Assembly: GCA_003996215.1 (NCBI GenBank)
Contig: QJPP01007589.1
Span: 1-64,000 of the forward strand
Length of the DNA: 64,000 nucleotides
Reading direction: 5' to 3'
DNA from: Jaltomata sinuosa
Lineage: Eukaryota; Streptophyta; Magnoliopsida; Solanales; Solanaceae
Shown: piece after piece, positions 1-12,000 of the stretch
How the letters are laid out: the number at the start of each line of letters is the position of its first letter
Numbering within the stretch: position 1 is the first letter of the stretch
Notes under the pieces: generated by a model
What the model was told of the DNA's origin: nothing
Seen by the model: only the letters and a program-made list of their open reading frames with translations
Databases searched by the model: none
Position numbers and translations under genes: made by a program

Positions 1-3000
1 TCCTCTTTTGAATTAAAACGCATGAACGCCCTGTAGCTACGGCATATGTCCTTCTCCTCCGGATTGAGGTCTTTCTCAAAAGGATCAGGATGAAGTAGCT
101 TTCTTTCCAAAATAAAATCCTTCCTCCGTTTCCTCTCATCAAGCCTGCAGAATATTAACAGGTTGAAGATTTGCACAAACAAACACGAATTAAGAGTATC
201 ATGAGCCATTAGCGCATCAGAGCAACTAGCATAGACAATTGCTGACCTATACCATATAATTGTCTTCAACAGCTACATTTTCTCATGAATACATAGTTCA
301 AAAATCCATATCGACAACATGATGTACCAGAAACACCTAACTGGGATAACTCCCCTCTACAATCATGGGAAGATTATCAACCACATATTTATTTGAAGAC
401 AACAGACGCAGTGGGATGTCAACAGGGTATTGAACTACCTTCAATCTGAAGACAACTGAAAATGGATACAGGCATGAGAAACTTGCATTAAATGGCATCT
501 ATCATTCAGACAGAAGCTGAGAAATGCATCAAAAAAAGGAATAGTTAAGATTTTACAAAATTGCTAGGTGGCTCAAGGCAGGATAAAGTCCATTATTCAT
601 CCACAAGATCCCCGAGAAAACTAAAAATAGGTGGTTCCAGCATGCATCAGTTGAATGTTGCATAACCACCTTAAAGTCGAGAAGCCAATTAACATTTTCA
701 CATGTGGCAAAAAAATCAACACTTGCAGAGTCATAGCTCTCTTGTGCAATGATTCTCGCACTTGGAAGAGGGGAAAAAAGTAAAGATTAACCGACAGAGT
801 TAGCATTTAATGTTCTATTTTTTTGCATATGCTGGGGAAAAGGAGGAAATAAGTACCTACATCACAGTTCGGTGAAGATTACTCACCTTTTAGAGTATAT
901 ACGCAATACCCGAAGTTTCAGTTCACGTTCAGCGTTGCTATCAGTTTCTTTAAATTCCATATCAGCCAGCATCTGCTCAGCATCATTATCGTATTCAATT
1001 TCAAACTCCTCTCTCTTGGAATTATAACCACTCAATTCTGTCATAGAAGGCCCCTCATCCAATGATGTCCTAGGCTTTTTCTCTCCGACACTCCTGTCTG
1101 CAGGACAACCTAAAGTGCAATAACAAAAGCCTCTTAGCATTTCTCTCTCTCAGATCAAAAAGTTACCATGCATACTCTAAAGAAATTATCAATTAAAATT
1201 TCATCAGCTATATTCTTGAAGTGTAGATAGTTGTGAATTATCAGCATTACTGTTATCAAACTAAGTACTAGAGCAATGGCCCACTCACAATCGAGTAGAA
1301 ATTTGGAATAAGCATACACTTGCAAAACTTTCTTTACCATATTTGGTTTTCAAATATTTATAAACAGCATCACTAGACAAGATAAATCATACTTCATAAG
1401 ATTAGTACATGGATATCCGAATCCTAAAGTGAACACCAGAATGCATGATAGATCAATGGTGCACAAACAGTAAGCATCACTATCTTCTGTGATTTAATGC
1501 TAGAGCAACTGATACCTTCCACAGTGATGCTGTCATGATTCTCCTTACTATGAAGTATGCCAAATGTCCTCTTTCCGGCTCCTGCTAATGTACCAGAAGC
1601 AGAACCTCCAACTGAAACCAAATCGAACATGATAGAGAAAACATGATAGAGAAAACAAGTGAACATATGCCAACACAAACCGAAGGGTATAATAATTTTT
1701 CCCACAGTTACCACTATATTTGCTTCAATTCTATTGCCATATCTCTCTCTCGTCCTCTCTGGATCTACACACACACAAAATATATATATATATATATATA
1801 TATGTCCTGGGGAAAATTTTATTTCTATTTTGTTCTCTTTTTAGTAGGAGCCGAGTAGGGAATTGTTGAAGATATAATTAAGTTAAATAAGAGAGTGCTC
1901 TCTCTAATAGCTTAAACTTTAAGATGAGATGGCCATACACTGCAAAATAGTATCAATCAGGCAAAGATGTTGGGTTCGAGTCTCACCGCCACCCATTATC
2001 AAAATGAATTTTCATGTCAATTATAAGGGTAGCAACTTGTGCCAGAAGCTAAACTACCTGAGGCAAGTGCAGCTGAATTTTCTTCCCGTTGATCTTCCAT
2101 CCTGAAAATACATGTCCAAATGTATGAGAATAGAGAAGACTACAATACTTGCTTTCATTTGGAACAAACCCTAGTATACTTGATTCTTGCAGAGAATGGA
2201 GAGTCTTCTTTAACATTAACTCCCCCGGGAGCAGCATATCCTAACAAGAATGAAATTTCAATTAGACTAAGAGACAATGTGATTCTGAGAATGGATGTTG
2301 ATGACATTGTTAATTAAAAAAAGTGTGCTCTCTCTAGTTATACATGTATATAAGAGGCTTGAGCACACAACTCTTGGACGAAAGGTATGCTTGAGCTGTG
2401 TGCTTGCACAACCTCACTTCAAAAAATTTAATATTTTCTCCGTTTCAATTTATTTGTCTTACTTTTCATTTTAATCTGTTATTTATTTGATTAAAATATT
2501 CTGATATGTATTTGACAATTACGTAAAAGATATTATAAATCACAATATAAAAATATTGTTGACTCTCGAAATTGTATTAGTGCCACATAAATTGGGACCG
2601 AGAGAATAACACAATAACTAATAATTGAAAATATTTTAAAACCATATAAGAAATTTGGATCACTGTTCAAATTTCATTTGTGTCATGTAAATTGGAACAA
2701 ACGAAGTAACATATATTATTTGAAAATGACATAAAAAGTATTATAAATCACAACAATTAAAAAAAACGTATAATAAATTTAGTGACTTTTCAAATTCTAT
2801 CTATGTAACATATATTGGGCCCGTGCTGGCACGAGATTCTGTGTCTAGTAGCTTTAGATGAGATGACCGCACACTTCAACATAGGCAGAGATCCTGAACT
2901 CGAGTCTCACTGCTACCCATTATCGAAAATAATTTCCACATGTTTGGCCTATGAAAAAAGAATCAGGCTTCATGCCCACACGTGGGGGCATTGCTGAATA

Positions 3001-6000
3001 CATAGTGAAATAAAAGTGTGTTCTCTCTAATAGCTTAATCTTTTAGATGTGATACTCACAGACTTCAACACGGTGGATATGCTTGTAATTCTTCCGACAC
3101 CATCATTACTATTAGTTAATTGTTTTAGGACTGCAGTATCTATTTTTTACTTTCCTGTATTTCACTTTTCAGTTATTTATGAGGTAGTTACCATGGTTAG
3201 CACCATGACTTAAAAGTAGGAACATGATCTATTTCAGTTTCTTTTTAGTATGTTTATGTATCTGTCATTTCTACAGAATTAAGTACTACTGCATATGTTC
3301 TTTCTCACTGTTATCTTTTCTTCTTTTACTTATTCTCCTGCTTCTTTTTCTGTTGCAATCTAGATTTTGTCTTCATTGTTTTATGTTGCCATTTGCCTAT
3401 TAAAAACTAACAGTTGGTGTCAGAGCTCTTATCTTAAGGGATCTGTGATCGAGTTGGAGAAGCCATGGAAGCTGAAGCAAGTTTCTCACCAATCGCTCCG
3501 CCGGTCTTTGATGGAGATAACTATCAGGTTTGGGCAGTACGAATGGATACATACTTGGATGCTTTAAATCTCTGGGAATCTGTGGAAGAGGATTACGATA
3601 TTCCAGCCCTACCAAATAATCCCACCATGGCACATATTAAAGCACACAAGGAAAAGAAGACAAGGAAATTGAAGGCCAAGGCATGTTTATTTGCTGCTGT
3701 ATCGTCAACAGTTTTCACGCGGATAATGTCTCTGAAAACTGCTAAAGAAGTGTGGGATTATCTCAAGGAAGAGTATGCTGGAGATGAGAGAATAAAAGGT
3801 ATGCAAGTTTTAAACTTAATTAAGGAGTTTGAATTGCAAAAAATGAAGGAATCTGAAACAGTGAAGGAGTATTCAGATAGACTTCTAAATATTGCAAATA
3901 AGGCGAGGTTACTCGGCTCTACACTTGCAGACTCAAGAATTGTTGAGAAGATTCTTGTAACAGTTCGTGAAAGGTATGAAGCAACAATTACGACCTTAGA
4001 GAATACTAAGGATTTGTCAAAAATTAGTTTGACAGAGATGCTCAATTCCCTGAAAGCTCAAGAGCAAAGAAGACTCATGAGACATGATGTTACAACAGAA
4101 GGGGCTCTTGTCGGTAAGCACCAGGTTAACAAATTTCTGAAGAAGAAAAAGAATCAAGTACTGACTAAAGGAGAAACATCAACCAACAGCAAAAATAAGG
4201 GAGGAAGTGCGAAAAGAAGCTATCCCCCTTGTCACCAAAGGCCATCCACCATTCAAGTGCTGGAAGAGACATGATGCTAAATGCAAGAAATGCAATCAAC
4301 TTGGACATGAAGCAATAATTTGCAAAGGTAAAGCCCCGCAGCAGGAAGCAAATGCTCAAGTTGTAGATCAAGAAAAAGGATCTTTTTGTTGCAACATGCT
4401 TCTCAAGTAAGAGCTCAACAGATTCTTGGTTAATTGATAGTGGGTGCACTAACCATATGACTCATGACAAGAGTCTATTCAAAGAGTTGAAGCGCGCTGA
4501 AATTCCAAGGTTAGGATAGGAGATGGAGACCATCTTCCTGTCAAAGGAATTGGAACCATAGCTATCAAGACAGACACAGGCATAAAGAAAATTTCAGAAG
4601 TTTTTAATGTTCCTGAAATTGATCAAAACTTCCTGAGTGTAGGACATCTGATGGAAAAAGGATTCAGAGTTTTCTTCGGAGATCATCACTGTCAAATCAG
4701 TGACAAATGAAATTTTTAGGGTGAAGATGAGAGGAAGGAGTTTTTCCTTCGATCCAACTGGGAAGGAGCAACTAGCTTATTCCACGAAGGCAAGTGTAAC
4801 GGAAATCTGGCACAAGAGACTTGATCATTGTCATCTACAAGCATTATTGTTGTTGAAGAAGGAGGATATGACAAGAGGACCACCAACTCTAGTTGATCAT
4901 TTACCAAGTTGTCAAGCCAGTGGCGGAGCCAGAAATTTGATTAAGGGTGTTCAAATTTATAAAGTAATTTTTTTTTTCAATGAGTGAATGCAACGAAAAA
5001 TTCAAATGGAACTACATATAAGAAGGTACATAAACGCAGCGGAATTGAACCCGCAAATTTGTGGTTAACCCATGTTTTTGATATAAAAAGGTACACGGGA
5101 GACTTAAAATGCACACTCTTCTCCACTGAGCTACAGCACACGCTCAGTACAAGGGTGTTCAAATTGTTAAATATGCTCATAAACAGAATATTTTACCTAC
5201 GTATTCGATATAATTTTCCGACGAAGGGTGTTCGGCTGACCACCCTTGCTATAGGGTAGCTCCGCCCCTGTGTCAAGCTTGTCAATTTGGTAAGCAGAAT
5301 AGGAAGCCATTTCCTAAAGCATCATGGCGCAGTTCTCAAAGGTTGCAACTGATTCACACAGATATTGCAGGACCTCAAAGATCACCGTCCTTTAATGGTA
5401 GTCTTTACTATATTATATTCATTGGCGATTATACAAGATTCTGCTGGATTTTTTTTATGAAATACAAATCAGAAGTGGCTGGAATTTTCTGGAAGTTCAA
5501 GAAGATGGTGGAAAATCAAAGTGGTTGCAGAATCCAATCCCTGCGGTCTGACAATGGAAAAGAGTACAATTCTAAGGAATTTGACAAATTCTGTGAGGAG
5601 GAGGGAATTACTCATCAGCTTACTACTCCATACACTCCGCAACAAAATGAAGTTAGTGAAAGGAGGAACAGGTATATAATGGAGATGACGCGATGCATGT
5701 TGCATGAAAAAGAGTTGCCGAAAATTTTTTGGGCTGAGGCAGATAATACAACAGTATTTCTCCAAAACAGACTTCCCACTAAAGCATTGCAGAATAAAAT
5801 TCCATTTGAGGCTTGGAATGGTTTCAAACCATCACTAAGCTTCATTAAAGTATTTGGTTGTTTGTTTCTTTCATGTGGCGCAGGTTAAAAGAGACAAACT
5901 TGATAAAAAGACAGTTCCTGGAATCTTTGTGGGTTATAGCTCATTCTCCGAAGCCTACAAAGTATATAATCCACAAACAGGGAAGATGATTGTCAGTAGA

Positions 6001-9000
6001 GATGTGCACTTTAATGAGGAAGAGAAATGGGATTGGAAGAACAATCAACTTTCAGTCAAAGCTTCGGAGGAGCAGGCATCCGATCAATGGCAAAATGAGT
6101 TAGTGGATGATCCTTCAATTTGAGGTACAAGACTACTTTTTGACATCTATCAACAAAGTAATGTGGCGATTTGTGAGCCTGCAGGGCACGAGGAAGCTCT
6201 TCAAGATACAAAATGGAGAAACGCTATGGAGCAGGAGATGCTAATGATCAAGAAAAACAAAACTTGGAAATTAGTTGACAGACCAAAAGATAGGAAGGTC
6301 ATTGGAGTAAAACGGGTGTTTAGAACCAAGCTTAATTCTGATGGTTCTATCAACAAATACATGGCGACGCTTGTTGTCAAGGGATATGCCCAAATATTTG
6401 GTGTTGATTACTCGGACACCTTTGCTCCAGTAGCTCGATTGGATACCATTAGACTGTTGCTAGCAATAGCAGCACAAAAGGGCTGGAAAGTGTTCCAGCT
6501 AGATGTCAACTCTGAATTTTTAAATGGTGTACTGCAGGAAGAAATCTATATAGAGCAGCCCGAGGGTTTCACTGAGCAAGGAAAAGAAGAAAAAGTGTGT
6601 CTGCTTAAGAAGGCTCTTTAAAGCTTAAAACAAGCTCCAAGAGCTTGGTATAGCAGGATAGATGATCACTTATTGAGTTTGGGGTTTGTACGAAGTGTGT
6701 CTGAAGTTACCCTTTATGTCAAACATAAGGGAACTGATCTTCTCATTGTTTCCCTTTATGTTGATGATCTCTTGGTGACAGGAAACAATACGTGGCTGGT
6801 TGAAGAGTTTAAGAAGGAAATGATAGCAAGTCTTTGAGATGACAGACCTAGAACTAATGACATACTTCCTAGGAATGGAAATCAAGCAAGCCTGTGATGA
6901 AATTTTTATCCGCCAAAAGAAGTACGCAGTGGAGATACTTAAGAAATTCTGTATGGAAAATTGCAAGGCCACAAGCACACCAATGAATCCAAAGGAGAAG
7001 TTAAGCAAAGAGGATGGAACTGATAAAGTTGATGAAGGAAATTTCAAAAGCTTGATTGGATGTTTGATGTATCTCACTGCTACAAGGCCAGAAATTCTAT
7101 TTATTGTAAGTCTTTTATCTAGATTTATGCATTGTGCTACTGAAATGCATTTGCAAGCAGCAAAAAGAATTATAAGATACATTAAAGGTACTGTCTAATA
7201 TGGTGTCAAATTCAAGAAGTGTGAGAATTCCAAGTTGTATGGATTCTCAGACAGTGATTTAGTGATTTGGCTGGATCCATTGACGACATGAAAAGTACAT
7301 CAGGATATTGCTTCAGTCTGGGATCAGGGATTTTCTCTTGGTGTTCCAAGAAGCAGGAAACTGTGTCACAATCCATGGTAGAGGCTGAATTCATTGCAGC
7401 AACAGCAGCAGTAAATCAAACCTTATGGCTGAGGAAAATATTTTCTGATCTGCACATGGAACAAAAAGTTAATACGGAGATTCATGTTGATAATCAAGCT
7501 GCAATAGCTATTTCGCATAATTCGGTGTTCCATGGGAAGACTAAACACTTCAACATTAAACTTTTTTTCTTGAGGGATGTGCAGAAAAAGGGAGAAGTGA
7601 TTCTTGTTTATGGCAAATCTGAAGATCAGCTAGCAGATGTATTTACGAAATCCCTTCCTGTCAGCAAGTTCGAGTTCCTAAGGCAACAACTTGGAATTTG
7701 CAGCTCCTAATGCAAGGAGGAGTATTAGTTAGTTGCTTTAGGACTGCAGTATCTATTTTTTACTTTCCTGTATTTCACTTTTCAGTTATTTAGGAGGTAG
7801 TTACCATGGTTAGCACCATACTTAAAAGTAGGAACATGATCTATTTCAGTTTCTTTTTAGTATGTTTATGTATCTGTCTTTTCTACAGAATTAAGTAATA
7901 CTGCATATGTTCTTTCTCTCAGTTATCTTCTTCTTCTTTTACTTATTCTCCTGCTTCTTTTTCTGTTGCAATCTAGATCTTGTCTTCATTGTTTTATGTT
8001 GTCATTTGCCTATTAAAAAATAACAATTACTCAATTACCAACAAATGAGCAGACAGGGCTATGAAAGTAAGCGAAAACCAGACATTTCTGGCTATTATCC
8101 TTTTTTATTATTCTTTTGATGTCTTCTGATCGGAAACAGCCTCTCTACCTCATAGTGATAGAGGTAAGGTCTGCATACATTCTACCTTCCCCAGACCCCA
8201 CTTGTGGGATTACACTGGGATGTTGTTGTTGTTGGTTTGATGCCTTCTGCAGAGGATGGGATACAAATGATTTTGGTTTGCTACATAATTTTTATTCATC
8301 CAATGAAAAAGGAAAATGCAGGGGTCCCAGAAAGACATGTCAAATTCTGTTTATAACCCAATACAGATCAATTTCTTGACTAATGGCCAAACCAGATCAA
8401 TTTCTTGACTAAGGCCAAACCAGCCAATTGAAGTAAAAATCGGCCTGTCCCAAACATGAGGTAGGGGGAAAGCATAGCTTGATTGTGTTATGCAGTGAAC
8501 ACAGTAAAAACTGACACATTGAATCAAGAAAGTGTATGAAGCAGAAAACTGAGAGGCAAAACTGTTGAAGTGTGAAGAAACAGTTTTCACAGTTTTTACT
8601 GTTTTCAGGAAAACAGTTAAACAGTTATTACTGTTCACTGTTACTGTTCAATTTGTTAGGGGTTAGTTAGTGTTGTTATATAGTCGGTTATAGTGAGTTG
8701 TTAAGAGATTCTAGAAGCTTCCTAGATCAGTGTATATATGTAGCTATCCTTGATGTAATTCACACATAGAGTAATAAGAAAATATCATCTCTTCTTCTTC
8801 CTCATCTGTTTCTCTCTGTACCTAAGCTGAATCTTAAAGCTCCATTAATGGAAGCTTGAGCTTAGAGGCTGAGTTTTCACATGGTATCAGAGCATTCGAT
8901 GCTGTTAGATTAGACAGAATCATCCACACGAGTTTAGATTTCGAATAGATTTGGTTAATTGTTGATCGAGTGTTCAGAAGTTTAAGACATGACTACACCT

Positions 9001-12000
9001 GTAAGAATTGATCAGAATGATCCTCTGTACATTGGTCCATCAGATGCTTCAGGAGCTGTGTTGATTCCTATCAAGCTAACTGGATCAGAAAATTATGGGA
9101 TTTGGAGTAGATCGATGAGAATTGCTCTAATTGGAAAGAGAAAATATGGATTTGTGACAGGTGATTGTGCTAGAAATCTATATCGAGATGAATTACACGA
9201 GCAATGGGAGACGTGTAATGCTATTGTTCTATCTTGGCTGATGAGTACTGTGAGTGAGGAATTGCTCAGTGGAGTAGTTTATGCAACAAGTGCTTATACA
9301 GTTTGGGAGGATCTGAAGGAGCGATTTGATAAAGTAAATCGAATGAGAGTTTATCAGTTACATAGGGAGATTACTACTCTAGCACAAGGAACTGAGTCTG
9401 TTTCAGTTTATGTCACCAAGCTTAAGCATCTCTGGGGAGAATACGACGCAATTATGCCTCCACCTAGTTGTATATGCCCTAAGTCGAAGGATTATGCAGA
9501 TCACTTGACTCAGTTGAGGTTGATTCAATTTTTGAGTGGTTTAAATGACTCATATGATCAGGCACGCAGGCAGATCCTATTGAAAGGAACTACTCCATCC
9601 CTAAATCAAGCATATGCTATGATAATAGAGGATGAGATTCAACACTTGTCATGTTCAGTCACTGGAAGAGAGAATGAGAAGACTGATCCTATTGCAATGC
9701 AAGTCCACAGGAATCAAGGAAATCAAGGCTATAGAGGAAGAAGAGTACAATGTGAGTATTGTCACTTCACAGGTCACACCAAGGAAACTTGTTACAAGCT
9801 AATTGGCTATCCAAATGATTGGAAACAAAGGAAGAAAACTGGTTATGGAAATGGAAATCAGAAAAGCTATGGTAATCCTGGAGGTTATGGAGGTCAAACA
9901 GGTGGTGCAAATCATTCTGCTAACAACATGCTGGGACCTCAAGCTGATCACAACCAAGCAGAACCATCTAATCATGCTGTGAATAATGCATTTGTGGCTA
10001 AGGCACAGGGATTTACTGAGGAAGAATACAAGCAAATTTTGCAGATTCTAAACAAGGAAACAAAGGAGCCTCAGCAGGATAATATGCCAGGTATTGCTAC
10101 TTGTCTAATGGCTAATGTGTTTACACATGAATGGATTGTAGATTCAGGTGCTTCTCACCATATAACAGCAAGTAAGCAACTGATGACTAAGGAGCACAGT
10201 ATGGCTAGTTCACCAAAGAATAGAGTGAGTTTGCCTACAGGTGATAGAGTCACTATCTCACACATTGGTGAGATGCCAGTGTTTGAGAATGAATGTGTAA
10301 AGGATGTACTGTTTGTACCAGACTTCCATTTCAACTTGTTATCAGTCTCCAAAATCACCAGGGAACTATCATGCCTTGTCTCTTCTTACCCTGACTTCTG
10401 TGTGTTTCAGGAGCTCTACAGTGGCAGGGTGAAGGGGATTGGCAAGCTTGAAGGAGGACTGTACAGTTTTAGAAGTGGTTGTAGATCACAGAAGAAGGAT
10501 GGGGTAAAACAACAACACATAGTAGATGTTGGTGTTTCCATACAAGATGACAATCTTTGGCACAAGAGATTGGGTCATCCATCTTTTCAAGTTCTGAAGT
10601 CTTTAGATTTGATTAAGGATAATAATGTTGTGCATGAGTGTTCAATATGCCCTTTGGCTAAACAGACTAGAATGTCTTTTCCTGCTAGTGAATCTAGATC
10701 ATTAGGTGTCTTTGATGTAGTACACATGGATCTTTGGGGGCCTTATAAAATACCTACCTATGATAAGAAGTACTATTTTTTGACAATGGTTGATGACTAT
10801 AGTAGATATACTTGGATACATCTGTTGCAGCTTAAATCTGAAACTATTGTGGCCATCAAAAACTTTTTTGCACTAATACAAAATCAGTTTGGTTTGCATG
10901 TTAAAACTGTAAGATCAGATAATGGTACAGAGTTCTTTAACTCTCAATGTAAGGAATTGTTCCAAGATAGAGGCATTATCCATCAGAGTAGTTGTGCTCA
11001 CACACCTCAGCAGAATGGTGTTGTGGAGAGAAAACACAGACACATCTTGAATGTAGCAAGAGCCATCAGGTTTCAATCTAATATGCCTATTAAGTACTGG
11101 GGAAAGTGCATTGAAGTAGCAGTTTATTTGATGAACAGGCTGCCTTCTCCAACTAATTCAGGGAAAAGTCCATATGAGTTATTACACTCCAAGGTTCCAT
11201 CATTATCTCATCTTAGAGTGGTAGGGTGTTTATGCTATGCAACTACTACTCCTAAAGGTGATAAGTTCTCAGAAAGGGCAAGGCCTGCTATCCTGATGGG
11301 GTATTCAACAACACAGAATGGTTATTTGTTACTAGACATCCAAGCTATGAAGTTCTTTGTAAATAGAGATGTGGTATTTCAGGAACACATCTTTCCTTTT
11401 GCAGACAAGGCATCTGCAGAACAATCCCAAAGTCTTGGACATCCACTTGTGTTATCTGATGGAAATAAGTTAGTGGAGGAGGAGTGGAGGAGGATGCACA
11501 CATTCCAGATGAGGCAGAAGAATGCTTGAATGATGCTAGTGATCATGACATGAGCTCAGTACAACTGACTGAAGATGCAGTACAGCAGGATACAGACTCA
11601 TTAAATGAGGCCCCAAACTTGCCAACACCATCACATGTACCATTGCAAGAGGCTGTTGTTTCACCAGCTATTGAAATTACTGCAGCTCCTCCTAGAAAAA
11701 CCACTAGAGTGATCAAGCAACCTGTCTGGATGAAGGACTATACAGCTCCTACTCAGGGTAAAGCTAGTAAGTATCCCTTGGCTAATACCTTATCATATGA
11801 CACCATCACACCAGCCTATGCATGTTATTTGTCTAAGTTTTCAACCTTGGTGGAACCTCAAAACTTTAAACAAGCTGCATCAGATCAGAGATGGATAGAT
11901 GCTATGCAATTAGAGATTCAAGCTCTTGAGGCAAACAAGACTTGGGAAATAGTTGATCTTCCACCAGATAAGAGGGAAATTGGTTCAAAATGGGTGTATA

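Larger units (their letters stand above)
3110..8025 (+). mobile_element. Ty1/copia LTR retrotransposon 1, decayed, inside an ADA2a intron
   Basis: Two 303-bp LTRs (3110-3412 and 7723-8025) are flanked by the 5-bp target duplication ATTAC (3105-3109 and 8026-8030). Both LTRs begin TATTAG rather than TG and end ACA. The primer-binding site follows the 5' LTR at 3414-3426 (TTGGTGTCAGAGC, one change from the initiator tRNA-Met type). The polypurine tract AAGGAGGAG precedes the 3' LTR at 7714-7722. The coding order gag, protease, integrase, RT, RNase H is copia. Several frameshifts and stops, plus a nested MITE at 4918-5270, make it non-functional. Confidence 0.95.

Noticed and set aside
5042..5140. 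A tRNA gene in the MITE
   Set aside because: Only A- and B-box-like words are present. No cloverleaf with anticodon arm or acceptor stem could be formed.
8116..8379. An 87-codon plus-strand open frame
   Set aside because: It translates the (TTG)n SINE tail and surrounding intron of the ADA2a gene. There is no conserved protein.
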